Position numbers and translations under genes: made by a program
Assembly: GCA_902462525.1 (NCBI GenBank)
Contig: CABQCA010000003.1
Span: 1 to 40,988 of the forward strand
Reading direction: 5' to 3'
Length of the DNA stretch: 40,988 bases
Source of the DNA: an uncultured Porphyromonadaceae bacterium
Lineage (GTDB): Bacteria > Bacteroidota > Bacteroidia > Bacteroidales > Muribaculaceae
In this document: piece by piece, positions 16,805-24,703 of the stretch
Layout of the letters: each line of letters opens with the position of its first letter
Position numbering within the stretch: position 1 is the stretch's first letter
The notes under the pieces: generated by a model
What the model saw: only the letters and a program-made list of their open reading frames with translations
Databases searched by the model: none
What the model was told of the DNA's origin: nothing

Positions 16805-18907
16805 CTATCGGATTAGATGTTTTGTCACTCCTTTGCTGTCGCGACGGAAATAGATTCCCGGTCGTAACCCTCCGGACGGATATACTTTCAGGCCTGAGAT
16901 GTCGAACCATTCAATCTTGCTGCCGGCCTGCCCTATGGTGATGTTTTCGATTCCGGAAGGGTCGGAACTGCCGGCGGCATAGCCTACGGTCAGTTCAGGC
17001 ATTTCAATGCGGCCTTCGGCACGGCCCGGATCGCCGGGCGAAATTGTCAGCGACACGAATGTGAGCGGAAAGACAGCCGCATCGTTAATGTCGAAATATT
17101 TGTCGAGCGGCAGGGTGATGTCTGCAGTGCCGTCATTTTCGAAATCGTCGACAGCTACCGCAGTTGTCGCCATAGCATTGGCCGCCTTGAGTGTGAGCGT
17201 GATTTTCGACGGCTTAGCCGTAGCGGAGGATATCCGCATGCGCATATACGAAGGTTTGTCATTCAGTTCCACACGATCGGTGAGAGTGATAGTGCCACCG
17301 GCCTTTATGTTCATGCTGTAGTCGACAGCGATGCCGTTGCCGAGCGTCGATACCCTGGCATTTCGGACGGTGCTGCATTTTACGTTCCATGCCGATGCGT
17401 CGCTTTCAATCGGAATGTACTTTACATCGCGGATTTCTACGGGAACAGAGGCCGCGAGACCATTGTACGAGGCACTGAGCACACCGCTTTTGCCGGTAGC
17501 GCGGAAAGAGCCGTTGTCAAGAATCTCGCCGACCTCGGACCCGCACATAAATTCAACGCCTTCGAGGTCTTTGTCGACAATAAGACCGGCAGCGTTATAG
17601 CCATAGACGACGGGACGGTAGACCGCTTGCGAGGGAAGCACAGTCTTCCAGTCGGCGAAGCGTATTTCAGCTACAGTCTTGTCCGCGACATTGCCGCTGA
17701 CAGTAGCGAAGATGCCGCTGCCGACAGTGCGCTCGCGGCCGTCGCTTGGCTTGTTGCAGACCCCGAACGCCGAGTTGTAGAATGTCGACGACCCCCCTCC
17801 GTCGAGATTGACGGCTTCCGAGGCACCGGCATAAATCATAAGATCGGCAAGCTGATTGTCGGTCACGCCTTCAGAGGCTCCGCGACCGTCAACAACCATC
17901 ATTATAATCTTGCTTTTGTCGTTGCTGTAGCCGATGGCCGTGCGCGGGTGTTTCTCAACCGCATCGGCGCGGCCGCCGTCGCTCAGAGTGGCATTTCCGT
18001 CACTTACAATGTAGGGATTTCCTCCGACAGCCTGCATCGGAGTTATACTTTTATCGCTGATTGCAGCACGACAACCGATGCTTACACGTTCGCCGACAGA
18101 TAGCGTTTCAAGGAAACCTGCGCCCGAGCCACGACCGAAGAGCACTACCCCATCGGCCGGAATTTCGAGATTGCCGCCGGAGGTGGCGGTGGCTGTGACT
18201 TCGGCAATCAGTGTCGAGGTGCCCATGAGAGAGCCAGATACGATTTTTGCAGATACTTCAGCGCAGGCACCTGCGTATTTTGTCTGGAACGTCGATTTCC
18301 ACCCTTTGCGAGTATAGACGGTTACGGCGTTGTCGGGAGCTTCGTCACCACTGTAGTTTATATTTTCGATGTTTACGCCGCCCAATGTCGCCGAATTACC
18401 TCCGGCGGTGACATAACTCCGGGAAAAATCAAGACATCCTATTACCGGCGTACCGTTTTCGTCGATTATGAATTGCTGTCCTTGCGGCGATGTCTTTATT
18501 ATTTCACCATCGACAATACTCGTGTACATGGAAAGGCGGGGACGCTGACTTCCGTCGGGATAAGTGGAAACAACGTCAAAGAAATCGCCGTTCACGCCTG
18601 CGAAGAAAACATTGTTTTCATCCGACATTCTCTCTGCCATTGAAGATGCCGTCTCCAGCCTGTTGGCAGTAGCCGGGTGTGCGGCTCTGATGCTCAGACC
18701 CGGCGTTGCATTATCGATGGTGTAATAGTAAACATCGAGTGTCTGAGAACCCCGGAGATGAAGATTTGTCTGCCATGTGCCGGGTCCGATTTTCGCATGG
18801 CAGACAGTGTCAACACTCAGAACAGTACCGTCGAGCGACACTTCCGAAGCATTCGAAACTACAGATGCTAACAGTGCGAAAAATAATGTCAGAGATAGTT
18901 TTTTCAT
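16805..18907 (-). CDS. secreted phosphodiester glycosidase (NAGPA domain) with C-terminal sorting-like tail
   Basis: About 700 residues. I choose the ATG at 18907 because it begins a clear signal peptide (MKKLSLTLFFALLASVVSNA); a longer frame from 18964 runs through a strong hairpin. The first half fits the phosphodiester glycosidase domain of the mammalian uncovering enzyme NAGPA, with FAGVNGDFFD, KHPRTAIGYS, VDGRG and EAVNLDGGGSST, the last being the family hallmark. This family cleaves sugar-1-phosphodiester bonds. The middle contains beta-rich domains. The end (WFDISGLKVYPSGG, then RPGIYFRRDSKG and a basic tail) resembles short T9SS type A sorting domains. It precedes the GH13 gene by 4 nt. 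Confidence 0.88.
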   Translation of the reverse strand: MKKLSLTLFFALLASVVSNASEVSLDGTVLSVDTVCHAKIGPGTWQTNLHLRGSQTLDVYYYTIDNATPGLSIRAAHPATANRLETASSMAERMSDENNVFFAGVNGDFFDVVSTYPDGSQRPRLSMYTSIVDGEIIKTSPQGQQFIIDENGTPVIGCLDFSRSYVTAGGNSATLGGVNIENINYSGDEAPDNAVTVYTRKGWKSTFQTKYAGACAEVSAKIVSGSLMGTSTLIAEVTATATSGGNLEIPADGVVLFGRGSGAGFLETLSVGERVSIGCRAAISDKSITPMQAVGGNPYIVSDGNATLSDGGRADAVEKHPRTAIGYSNDKSKIIMMVVDGRGASEGVTDNQLADLMIYAGASEAVNLDGGGSSTFYNSAFGVCNKPSDGRERTVGSGIFATVSGNVADKTVAEIRFADWKTVLPSQAVYRPVVYGYNAAGLIVDKDLEGVEFMCGSEVGEILDNGSFRATGKSGVLSASYNGLAASVPVEIRDVKYIPIESDASAWNVKCSTVRNARVSTLGNGIAVDYSMNIKAGGTITLTDRVELNDKPSYMRMRISSATAKPSKITLTLKAANAMATTAVAVDDFENDGTADITLPLDKYFDINDAAVFPLTFVSLTISPGDPGRAEGRIEMPELTVGYAAGSSDPSGIENITIGQAGSKIEWFDISGLKVYPSGGLRPGIYFRRDSKGVTKHLIR

Positions 18908-18938
18908 CGGATTTATAAGTGGTTTAGTAAGGAAAGGC

Positions 18939-18962
18939 GGCCGCGCCGCTGACGGCACGGCC
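18939..18962 (-). other. strong GC-rich hairpin in the operon mRNA
   Basis: In the 73-nt gap before the NAGPA-type gene the minus strand folds as GGCCGTGCCG-TCAG-CGGCGCGGCC, ten pairs with one G-U wobble and a 4-nt loop. The flanking AAAG and CTTT can extend it after an internal loop. There is only a short CTTTCC after it, so it looks more like an mRNA-stability or partial-attenuation element than a complete terminator. Confidence 0.6.
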
Positions 18963-18980
18963 ACTTTTCAAACCTATAAT

Positions 18981-20216
18981 CTATTTTACTATCATTTTCT
19001 TACCGTTTACGACATAGATGCCAGGCGCAGCAGGCTTTTCAACCTTTACGCCGCCGATTGTATAGATAGCATTCACAGCCGGAGTGAAAACCGATACGTT
19101 CTCTACGCCCGATGTCTGCGGCGGCACGGGCATCTCGAAATGGTCTGCTACAACATCGGCGGTGTTCTTGTAGCTGTCGCCATCCTGAACGACGACAGGT
19201 GTTCCGGGTACGAACGAAGGATAATCGTCGGAGTCTATTTCCTGACCCCATATAGGGTTGTCAGAGCTTCGGTTGTTAAGATACCAGCACATTTTGCCGG
19301 TTGCCTGCCACTGGTCGGCAAATACTTTCCACAGAGGATGCACGGCATCGGCCGGAATATCGTAAGGAGCGGGAACTTTTGTATTTGTGCCGCTCTGACA
19401 AGCCTGATAGAGGGTTACGGGCGTTTTGGCGTTGCCCCCGAAGAAGAAATTGTAGCCATTCCAGCCGTCGGCAGTATATGATTCCTGCAAACCGCATACC
19501 AGAATCTGGGCTATCGGACTCGGATTGGCCTCTTTACCCGATGCGTTTACGTATTTGATTGTGGTGGTGGTAAAACAACCTTTGGCGTCGGCTGTAGCAC
19601 ACGACGATGTCATGGCTCCAACCTGCTTACCGACAACACTGCCTGTATTATAGCAGTTTGTAAACCTGTAGGCAATCCGTGAGCTGGCCTTGCCGGCTAT
19701 ACCGCCGGCAAGAGCATCGCCGGTGGTTCCGTTAGCGCGTACATCGGCTTCGTTGCCCACGCAGGTGAATTCGATGACACCCATTTCCACTCCGTCGTCC
19801 GCAACGGCCTTACCCAGCAAAGCGGCGACATTGTTAAGACCGGTGACTGCCGAACCGCTTTCGATAATGATATTGCGGAAACGGGCACCGTTGGTTGCGA
19901 CGCCGAAAAAGCCCACATCGTTACCCTCGGCTTCGTTGATTTCCAGGCTGCGGATTTTGAAGTAATGGCCGTCAAAGACTCCTTTGAAGGGATTCTCCGC
20001 AGTGCCGATAGAGATATGATTTTTATTGAAATAATCGAGGTCGGCGGTAAGAACACCGCAGATGTCGGTACTGCCCGAATTTACGAGCGCGCCGAATTCT
20101 TCCATATCTTCTACAGTGGCGATTTCATAGACACCCTTTTCGTTTGTTGTCAGAGCTGATGCAGCTCCTACACCGGTGGCAAGCAGCACTGCCGCAATAA
20201 GTAGTTTTTTCATCAT
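18981..20216 (-). CDS. secreted beta-helix-like paralogue A with sorting-like tail
   Basis: A 411-residue protein with a signal peptide (MMKKLLIAAVLLATGVGAASA). Residues 30-130 have the pattern of GLUG/pectin-lyase-like proteins: EFGALVNSG, ADLDYF, ENPFKGVFDGHYFKIRSLEI, GFFGVATNGARFRNIIIESG. A cysteine-containing stretch with FTNCYNTGSVVGKQVGAM follows. The end (YTIGGVKVEKPAAPGIYVVN, then GKK and IVK) is the short sorting-like tail. It is a tandem paralogue of the next gene upstream, 33 nt apart, with matching FVNCYNTG.V and MCWYLNN segments. No catalytic motif is visible; a surface glycan-binding or structural role is inferred. Confidence 0.82.
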   Translation of the reverse strand: MMKKLLIAAVLLATGVGAASALTTNEKGVYEIATVEDMEEFGALVNSGSTDICGVLTADLDYFNKNHISIGTAENPFKGVFDGHYFKIRSLEINEAEGNDVGFFGVATNGARFRNIIIESGSAVTGLNNVAALLGKAVADDGVEMGVIEFTCVGNEADVRANGTTGDALAGGIAGKASSRIAYRFTNCYNTGSVVGKQVGAMTSSCATADAKGCFTTTTIKYVNASGKEANPSPIAQILVCGLQESYTADGWNGYNFFFGGNAKTPVTLYQACQSGTNTKVPAPYDIPADAVHPLWKVFADQWQATGKMCWYLNNRSSDNPIWGQEIDSDDYPSFVPGTPVVVQDGDSYKNTADVVADHFEMPVPPQTSGVENVSVFTPAVNAIYTIGGVKVEKPAAPGIYVVNGKKMIVK

Positions 20217-20249
20217 AATATTTGCTTAGAGGAAGTTAAGAGATTTTAG

Positions 20250-21506
20250 CTATTTCACGAGCACTTTTTTCCCGTCGATGATGTAAAGACCGGGCGCGGT
20301 GACATTGTCGATTTTAATGCCCTGAAGATTATATGTGCCTGCACGTTTAGCGGCCTCAGAAACTGTGACGGTTTCGATTCCCGACATCTGCCGGGTGGCT
20401 GCATTCGTCACTTCGGTGTTGTAGAAATTCCAGTCGGCAGCGTCCTTGAACACTACCTTTGCCCCTGGCATGAACGTGGGTCTGTCGCCTTCGTCGAGAT
20501 TCTGACCCCATACACAATTTTCATCGGCCTTCATATTGTTAAGATACCAGCACATACGGCCTGTAGCCTCCCAGGGAATGGGATTGAGTTTGATAAGAGT
20601 TGTGAAATATCCGTCGAAGTCACTAAGGGAAAAGGGCGCTTTCCATGTTTTTGAATTTTTCGAGAGTGCCGGATTGGGAATGGCATTGTAGATAGTCGAA
20701 GTGGCGGCTTCGGAGTCGCTGTTGCGGAAGAAAAAATTCCACGACCAGTCGCCGAGACTTTCTTCAAGATCGTTTCCGGTCATGTATGCGGATATAGGAT
20801 CCGGATCCTTGGCTTTTACTTCTTCGGAAGTCGCACGCTTCACGGTGTAGGTTGTCCAGCACGAATTGAGCTGAGCCTTGAGTACACGGCATGTCATGGC
20901 ACCGACGGCACTCCCCTGTACATCGCCTGTGTTATAGCAGTTGACAAAGCGGTAGTAGACATTGTCGTTGGCCGGTCCGGCAATGCCGGCTGCACGATGG
21001 TTGCCGTTCGGGTCGCCGTAGCAGAGAATTGTAGCCTCATTGCCGATACAGGAAAAATCGATGATACCTTCGACTGCATCGCGGCTTTGGCCGACCACCG
21101 AAGCGCATTTATCCGTACCGAAGAATGTACACGAACTGTCGATGACAAAATTCGAAAAACCGGCACCTACAGCGGCGACCCCGAACAATGCCAGATTCGT
21201 GCCATCGGGATTCTCCATAATCAGGTTGAGAATACGGTGATATCCGCCGTCGAATTTACCGCGATATGGATTTTCAGTGGTACCGATAGGTGTATGAGCC
21301 ACATTTTCCATATCGATGTCTGCGACAAGAATACCGTCGATGGCGCAGTTACCGCTGTTTACCAGCGAGGCGAACTCCTCAAGCTCCGACGCATCGGATA
21401 TCTGATATGCTCCCGACCCATTCATTGTCAGAGCTGATACCTGCAACGTTGAGACTGCACCGATGCAAGCGCTTAGCAATAATGTTTTTGTTGTCATGTT
21501 TTTCAT
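20250..21506 (-). CDS. secreted beta-helix-like paralogue B with sorting-like tail
   Basis: A 418-residue protein with a signal peptide ending near residue 25. It shares the whole layout of the 411-residue neighbour: EEFASLVNSG, ADIDME, GTTENPYRGKFDGGYHRIL, LFGVAAVGAGFSNFVIDSS, then RFVNCYNTGDVQGSAVGAM, ATGRMCWYLNN and WGQ. It ends in a tail with YNLQGIKI, APGLYIID and GKKVLVK. The two diverge substantially, so the duplication is not recent. It starts 20 nt after the metallo-beta-lactamase-fold gene stop. No enzyme motif was seen. Being next to SusCD, it may be a surface glycan-binding protein, but I do not recognise a known family beyond the GLUG-like pattern. Confidence 0.82.
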   Translation of the reverse strand: MKNMTTKTLLLSACIGAVSTLQVSALTMNGSGAYQISDASELEEFASLVNSGNCAIDGILVADIDMENVAHTPIGTTENPYRGKFDGGYHRILNLIMENPDGTNLALFGVAAVGAGFSNFVIDSSCTFFGTDKCASVVGQSRDAVEGIIDFSCIGNEATILCYGDPNGNHRAAGIAGPANDNVYYRFVNCYNTGDVQGSAVGAMTCRVLKAQLNSCWTTYTVKRATSEEVKAKDPDPISAYMTGNDLEESLGDWSWNFFFRNSDSEAATSTIYNAIPNPALSKNSKTWKAPFSLSDFDGYFTTLIKLNPIPWEATGRMCWYLNNMKADENCVWGQNLDEGDRPTFMPGAKVVFKDAADWNFYNTEVTNAATRQMSGIETVTVSEAAKRAGTYNLQGIKIDNVTAPGLYIIDGKKVLVK

Positions 21507-21526
21507 TTTTATGTTCGGTTTCAGAT

Positions 21527-22843
21527 TTAATTACTTTTGTATGGACCGAATATCGCTTTCACACGGTAGTCCTCATTGCTGTCATCGAGCACATAGACCA
21601 TGTAGTCGCCGTCCGGACGGACACGGAATACTATGTGGCCGTTCCATGAGCGAAACCTGTCCGCAGCCTCGGCGAGAGGTTCACGGCTGCCCTCCGCGAT
21701 GTTTGTGGAAAATATATCAATGTCGGGGTTAGCCGCCACAAACCTGCGGATTGCCGGGATTCCGGGCTGCTCGGTGCGCCAGGGATTAACCCACAGAACA
21801 TCGGGACGCAATTTGTTGACCAGCTCCGTGCTGTTGGCATTGGTGGAACCATGGTGACTGCCTTTCATCACTTCCACTTTATTGACAACCGAAACAATCG
21901 GCGCCTCCTGATTCTGCCAGTCCATTCCTGCGGGAGCTTCCCACTGGAGATCTCCGGCGGTGTACAAGTTGAATTTATTGAATGACAGCATCATTGCTAT
22001 ACTGTAGATATTGCCGTCGGGATTACCTCCTGATATTTCAGAAGCTTTCAGAGGAATAGTGCGGACTGTTTCACTGCCGGTGCCGGTCCATGCGTAGCCG
22101 GAGGCATACAGAATCCTTATGTTGAAGCCGGGATAGGCCGAAGGATTATATTTCAGAACGATCTGATCTTCATGGCCGACTTTAGCTGTTTCATAGACAG
22201 TGCCGTTGGTATCCATTGTCCACTTGAGGAAACGGAGATAGTCGCGCATACGGTCGGATGTAGCGAGTGTCACAGGAAGTGTATAGCCGCGGTCGATTAT
22301 TTTTTCAAATATTAATGTCGAGCCGAGTCCGGCAAGGCCGTTGACATAAAAATTGCCGACAGGATGCTTTGTAATTACCGGGAATTCGGGATATTTCTCC
22401 GGCCATGAACCCATGTGGTCTTCATGAAAGTGAGAGTTTACAAAATAATCGACATAGAGACCTCTCGGATTAAAGTGACGGATGTAGCGCAGCGACACAT
22501 CGGTGGCCGATACCGAAGCGTCCGGACGCGGAGGCGTCACACCACCGACACCAAGCCTGTCGCAGATAGCCTGTGTCACCAGCGAGCCGGCTGCGTCGAC
22601 AAGCATTGTGGTGCCGTCGGGAAGAATATAAAAATTCGATTCTCCGCGGCCTGTACTTATGGAGTGAATTTCGAGATTGCCTTCAGTCCATTTCGGCATT
22701 GTCTCTCCTATCTCAGGCTCTGTCTGAGTATCCGCGGATACCGGAAGTTCTTTCTTCGGTGCATCGTTATTGTCATCACTGCAGCTTGCAAAGGCTGTGA
22801 ACGCCATACACAATGCTATGAGTATGCTTATTCTTGTTTTCAT
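21527..22843 (-). CDS. metallo-beta-lactamase-fold lipoprotein hydrolase
   Basis: A 438-residue lipoprotein: the signal peptide ends in a lipobox with C21 (AFASC). The metal motif SHFHEDH gives H138, H140, D142 and H143; KGSHHGS and later segments add ligands. The pattern matches ComEC/Rec2-like MBL hydrolases. In this fold many members cleave phosphodiesters, and the pneumococcal phosphorylcholine esterase is one, so action on a phosphorylated glycan is reasonable but inferred. It follows the SusD gene after a 117-nt gap filled by a heptamer array. Its position between SusD and the secreted paralogues suggests it acts at the cell surface. Confidence 0.87.
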   Translation of the reverse strand: MKTRISILIALCMAFTAFASCSDDNNDAPKKELPVSADTQTEPEIGETMPKWTEGNLEIHSISTGRGESNFYILPDGTTMLVDAAGSLVTQAICDRLGVGGVTPPRPDASVSATDVSLRYIRHFNPRGLYVDYFVNSHFHEDHMGSWPEKYPEFPVITKHPVGNFYVNGLAGLGSTLIFEKIIDRGYTLPVTLATSDRMRDYLRFLKWTMDTNGTVYETAKVGHEDQIVLKYNPSAYPGFNIRILYASGYAWTGTGSETVRTIPLKASEISGGNPDGNIYSIAMMLSFNKFNLYTAGDLQWEAPAGMDWQNQEAPIVSVVNKVEVMKGSHHGSTNANSTELVNKLRPDVLWVNPWRTEQPGIPAIRRFVAANPDIDIFSTNIAEGSREPLAEAADRFRSWNGHIVFRVRPDGDYMVYVLDDSNEDYRVKAIFGPYKSN

Positions 22844-22853
22844 ATCTTTAAGG

Positions 22854-22958
22854 GTGAAAAGTGAAGAGTGAAAGGTGAAGGGTTGAGGATTGAAAATTAA
22901 AAGTTAAGAATTAAGAGTGGAAGTTCCTCGTACCTCGCCCCTCCTACCTCGCTCCTGA
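22854..22958. repeat. array of 15 degenerate heptamers
   Basis: The gap between the SusD stop and the next gene is almost exactly filled by 15 units of 7 bp in unbroken phase. Plus strand units: GTGAAAA, GTGAAGA, GTGAAAG, GTGAAGG, GTTGAGG, ATTGAAA, ATTAAAA, GTTAAGA, ATTAAGA, GTGGAAG, then TTCCTCG, TACCTCG, CCCCTCC, TACCTCG, CTCCTGA. Ten are purine-rich and five pyrimidine-rich. The array begins 3 bp after the susD-side stop and ends 10 bp from the next start codon. I have seen similar strings in intergenic DNA of Bacteroidota; mechanism unknown. Confidence 0.85.
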
Positions 22959-22960
22959 AA

Positions 22961-24685
22961 TTAATATCCCGGATTTTGTGTCATCCCGGGGATAAGAGAC
23001 ACGTCTTCGAGTGGCAGTGGCAGCAGATAGCCTTTGGCGGGGTCAAATGTTCGTTCCATGGTTTTTCGGAATTTACCTGATTCCAGCAGCGGCGAGAGGT
23101 CTACAAGCCCGCTGCTCTCTATCACAGGAAGGACACCCTTCGGATAATAGTAGTCGCCGCTCCTGATATTTCTCTGGAGACCGCTTTTTGCCGGAAGATC
23201 TATCACCGGACGGTTTATGGCTGTGTCGCACAGACGCCAGCGCATGAGGTCGAACCAACGGCGGTTCTCCCAGGCCAGCTCCATGCGCCGTTCCATGCGC
23301 AGCTGGAAGCGCAGTTCGTCGCGGTCGGCAGTCGTTACGGCCGGATAATCTGCAGTGTTCTCTCTGGTTGTCCTGTAGGCTCTCGCTCTTACGTCGTTGA
23401 TGGCGTCGAGCACACTTCCGTCGATTTCGCCAAGTTCTATCTTAGCCTCGGCATACATCAGCAACACATCGGCATAGCGCATCACTATCTGGTTGAAATC
23501 GCCCTTGCGGTCGGTAAGAAGATCCTCGTCCATCCCTTTTTTCAGGATAAGGCCGTTCCACGATGCGGAAGCGTTGCCGAGCTGCGAATCGTTGTTTGTC
23601 ACCTGCTTCCCGGTAGAGAGATTCGTCACTTTCGCACTTGCGGGATCCCAGACGAATCCGAGAAATTCCGATCCGAATTCAACGCAAGTCTCAGCCAGAC
23701 GCGGGTCGCGGTTTTTAAAAGGTTCCGCGGGGTCGAAAAGCGGCGATTTGTCGATCGGCAGCCCGTCGGTGCAAAGGAATGATGAGAATAGTTCGAGCGA
23801 AGGATGTGCGAGCGCAGTACCCTTGTTGTTGCGTGGCAGGAATGATGAATATGATATCACATCGTTATGAAGCTCCCGCGAACGTGCGATTACGAATACG
23901 AATTCCTTCGAGGCGTTGGTGCTCATCAGGAACATACGGCGGAAGTCGGGGTCAAGGCTGTAGGTCTTTGTGTCCATGCAGTCTTTTGCCGCTTTTGCCG
24001 CCGTGGCATAGTCGAGCATCCATGTTGCGGTACGTGCCTTGAATGCGTAGGCAGTGGCGCTTACGACCCTTATCAGACCGTTGTTCTCTGCCGGCAGTTT
24101 TTCGGCGGCAATGTCAAAATCTTCGTATATTTTCTGAAGAATTTCGTCTTTCGGTGTACGCCCCATGGCATATGCCTCTTCGATGGTGATATAGTCCTGA
24201 TAGTAAGGTACGTCGCCATAGAGAAATATGAGGTAAGAATAGAAGCAGGCCCGGAAGAAACGGGCCTCGCCCTCGTACTGGTCAAGAAGGCGGTCGCTGA
24301 TATGTCCGCGCATCTCCGCGACATTCCTGACAAGAGCGTTGCACCTGGTTATTCCTTTGTAGGTGCGCAGCCATGTCTGCTTTACGTAGGCCGTGGTAGG
24401 CACAAGGGCGCCTGTATTCCATTCATATCCGTGGCCATGCTGGTCCCAGTCGTCGGTCCAGCGGTCGGTGTGGAAAGCACGCTGGCACTCCCACCACCAC
24501 AGGTCCAGACGGTAGAGGTCGTTGCAAGCCATCTCAAATTCTTCGGGCGAAGAATACCATGTTTCCGATGAGGCGTCGGCCGGAGGATCCAGGTCGAGAT
24601 TGGCACACGAAACCGTAGCCAGTGCCATGCATACTGCGGCTGTGGCTGCATATAATATCCTTTTCATCTTGCTGTTTGTTTTCAT
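22961..24685 (-). CDS. SusD/RagB-family outer-membrane lipoprotein
   Basis: A 574-residue protein with a lipoprotein signal (C27 after ATVS), followed by the SusD N-terminal pattern (LDLDPPADASSETWYSSPEE). It is rich in Trp and Tyr near residues 60-75 (LWWWECQRAF), typical of the glycan-facing surface. The RagB/SusD C-terminal domain follows, with MRYADVLLMYAEAKIELG and DAINDVRARAY. It ends with LPLPLEDVSLIPGMTQNPGY, a normal SusD terminus. It caps the SusC barrel and captures the ligand at the cell surface. It starts 18 nt after the SusC stop. Complete. Confidence 0.95.
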   Translation of the reverse strand: MKTNSKMKRILYAATAAVCMALATVSCANLDLDPPADASSETWYSSPEEFEMACNDLYRLDLWWWECQRAFHTDRWTDDWDQHGHGYEWNTGALVPTTAYVKQTWLRTYKGITRCNALVRNVAEMRGHISDRLLDQYEGEARFFRACFYSYLIFLYGDVPYYQDYITIEEAYAMGRTPKDEILQKIYEDFDIAAEKLPAENNGLIRVVSATAYAFKARTATWMLDYATAAKAAKDCMDTKTYSLDPDFRRMFLMSTNASKEFVFVIARSRELHNDVISYSSFLPRNNKGTALAHPSLELFSSFLCTDGLPIDKSPLFDPAEPFKNRDPRLAETCVEFGSEFLGFVWDPASAKVTNLSTGKQVTNNDSQLGNASASWNGLILKKGMDEDLLTDRKGDFNQIVMRYADVLLMYAEAKIELGEIDGSVLDAINDVRARAYRTTRENTADYPAVTTADRDELRFQLRMERRMELAWENRRWFDLMRWRLCDTAINRPVIDLPAKSGLQRNIRSGDYYYPKGVLPVIESSGLVDLSPLLESGKFRKTMERTFDPAKGYLLPLPLEDVSLIPGMTQNPGY

Positions 24686-24703
24686 GTTTTCGTATCAGAT
24701 GAT

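Noticed and set aside
18908..18964. Longer N-terminus for the NAGPA-type protein from 18964
   Set aside because: The added residues are encoded across the strong hairpin at 18939-18962 and precede the signal peptide.
22854..22958. CRISPR array
   Set aside because: The units are 7 bp with no spacers and no cas genes are present.
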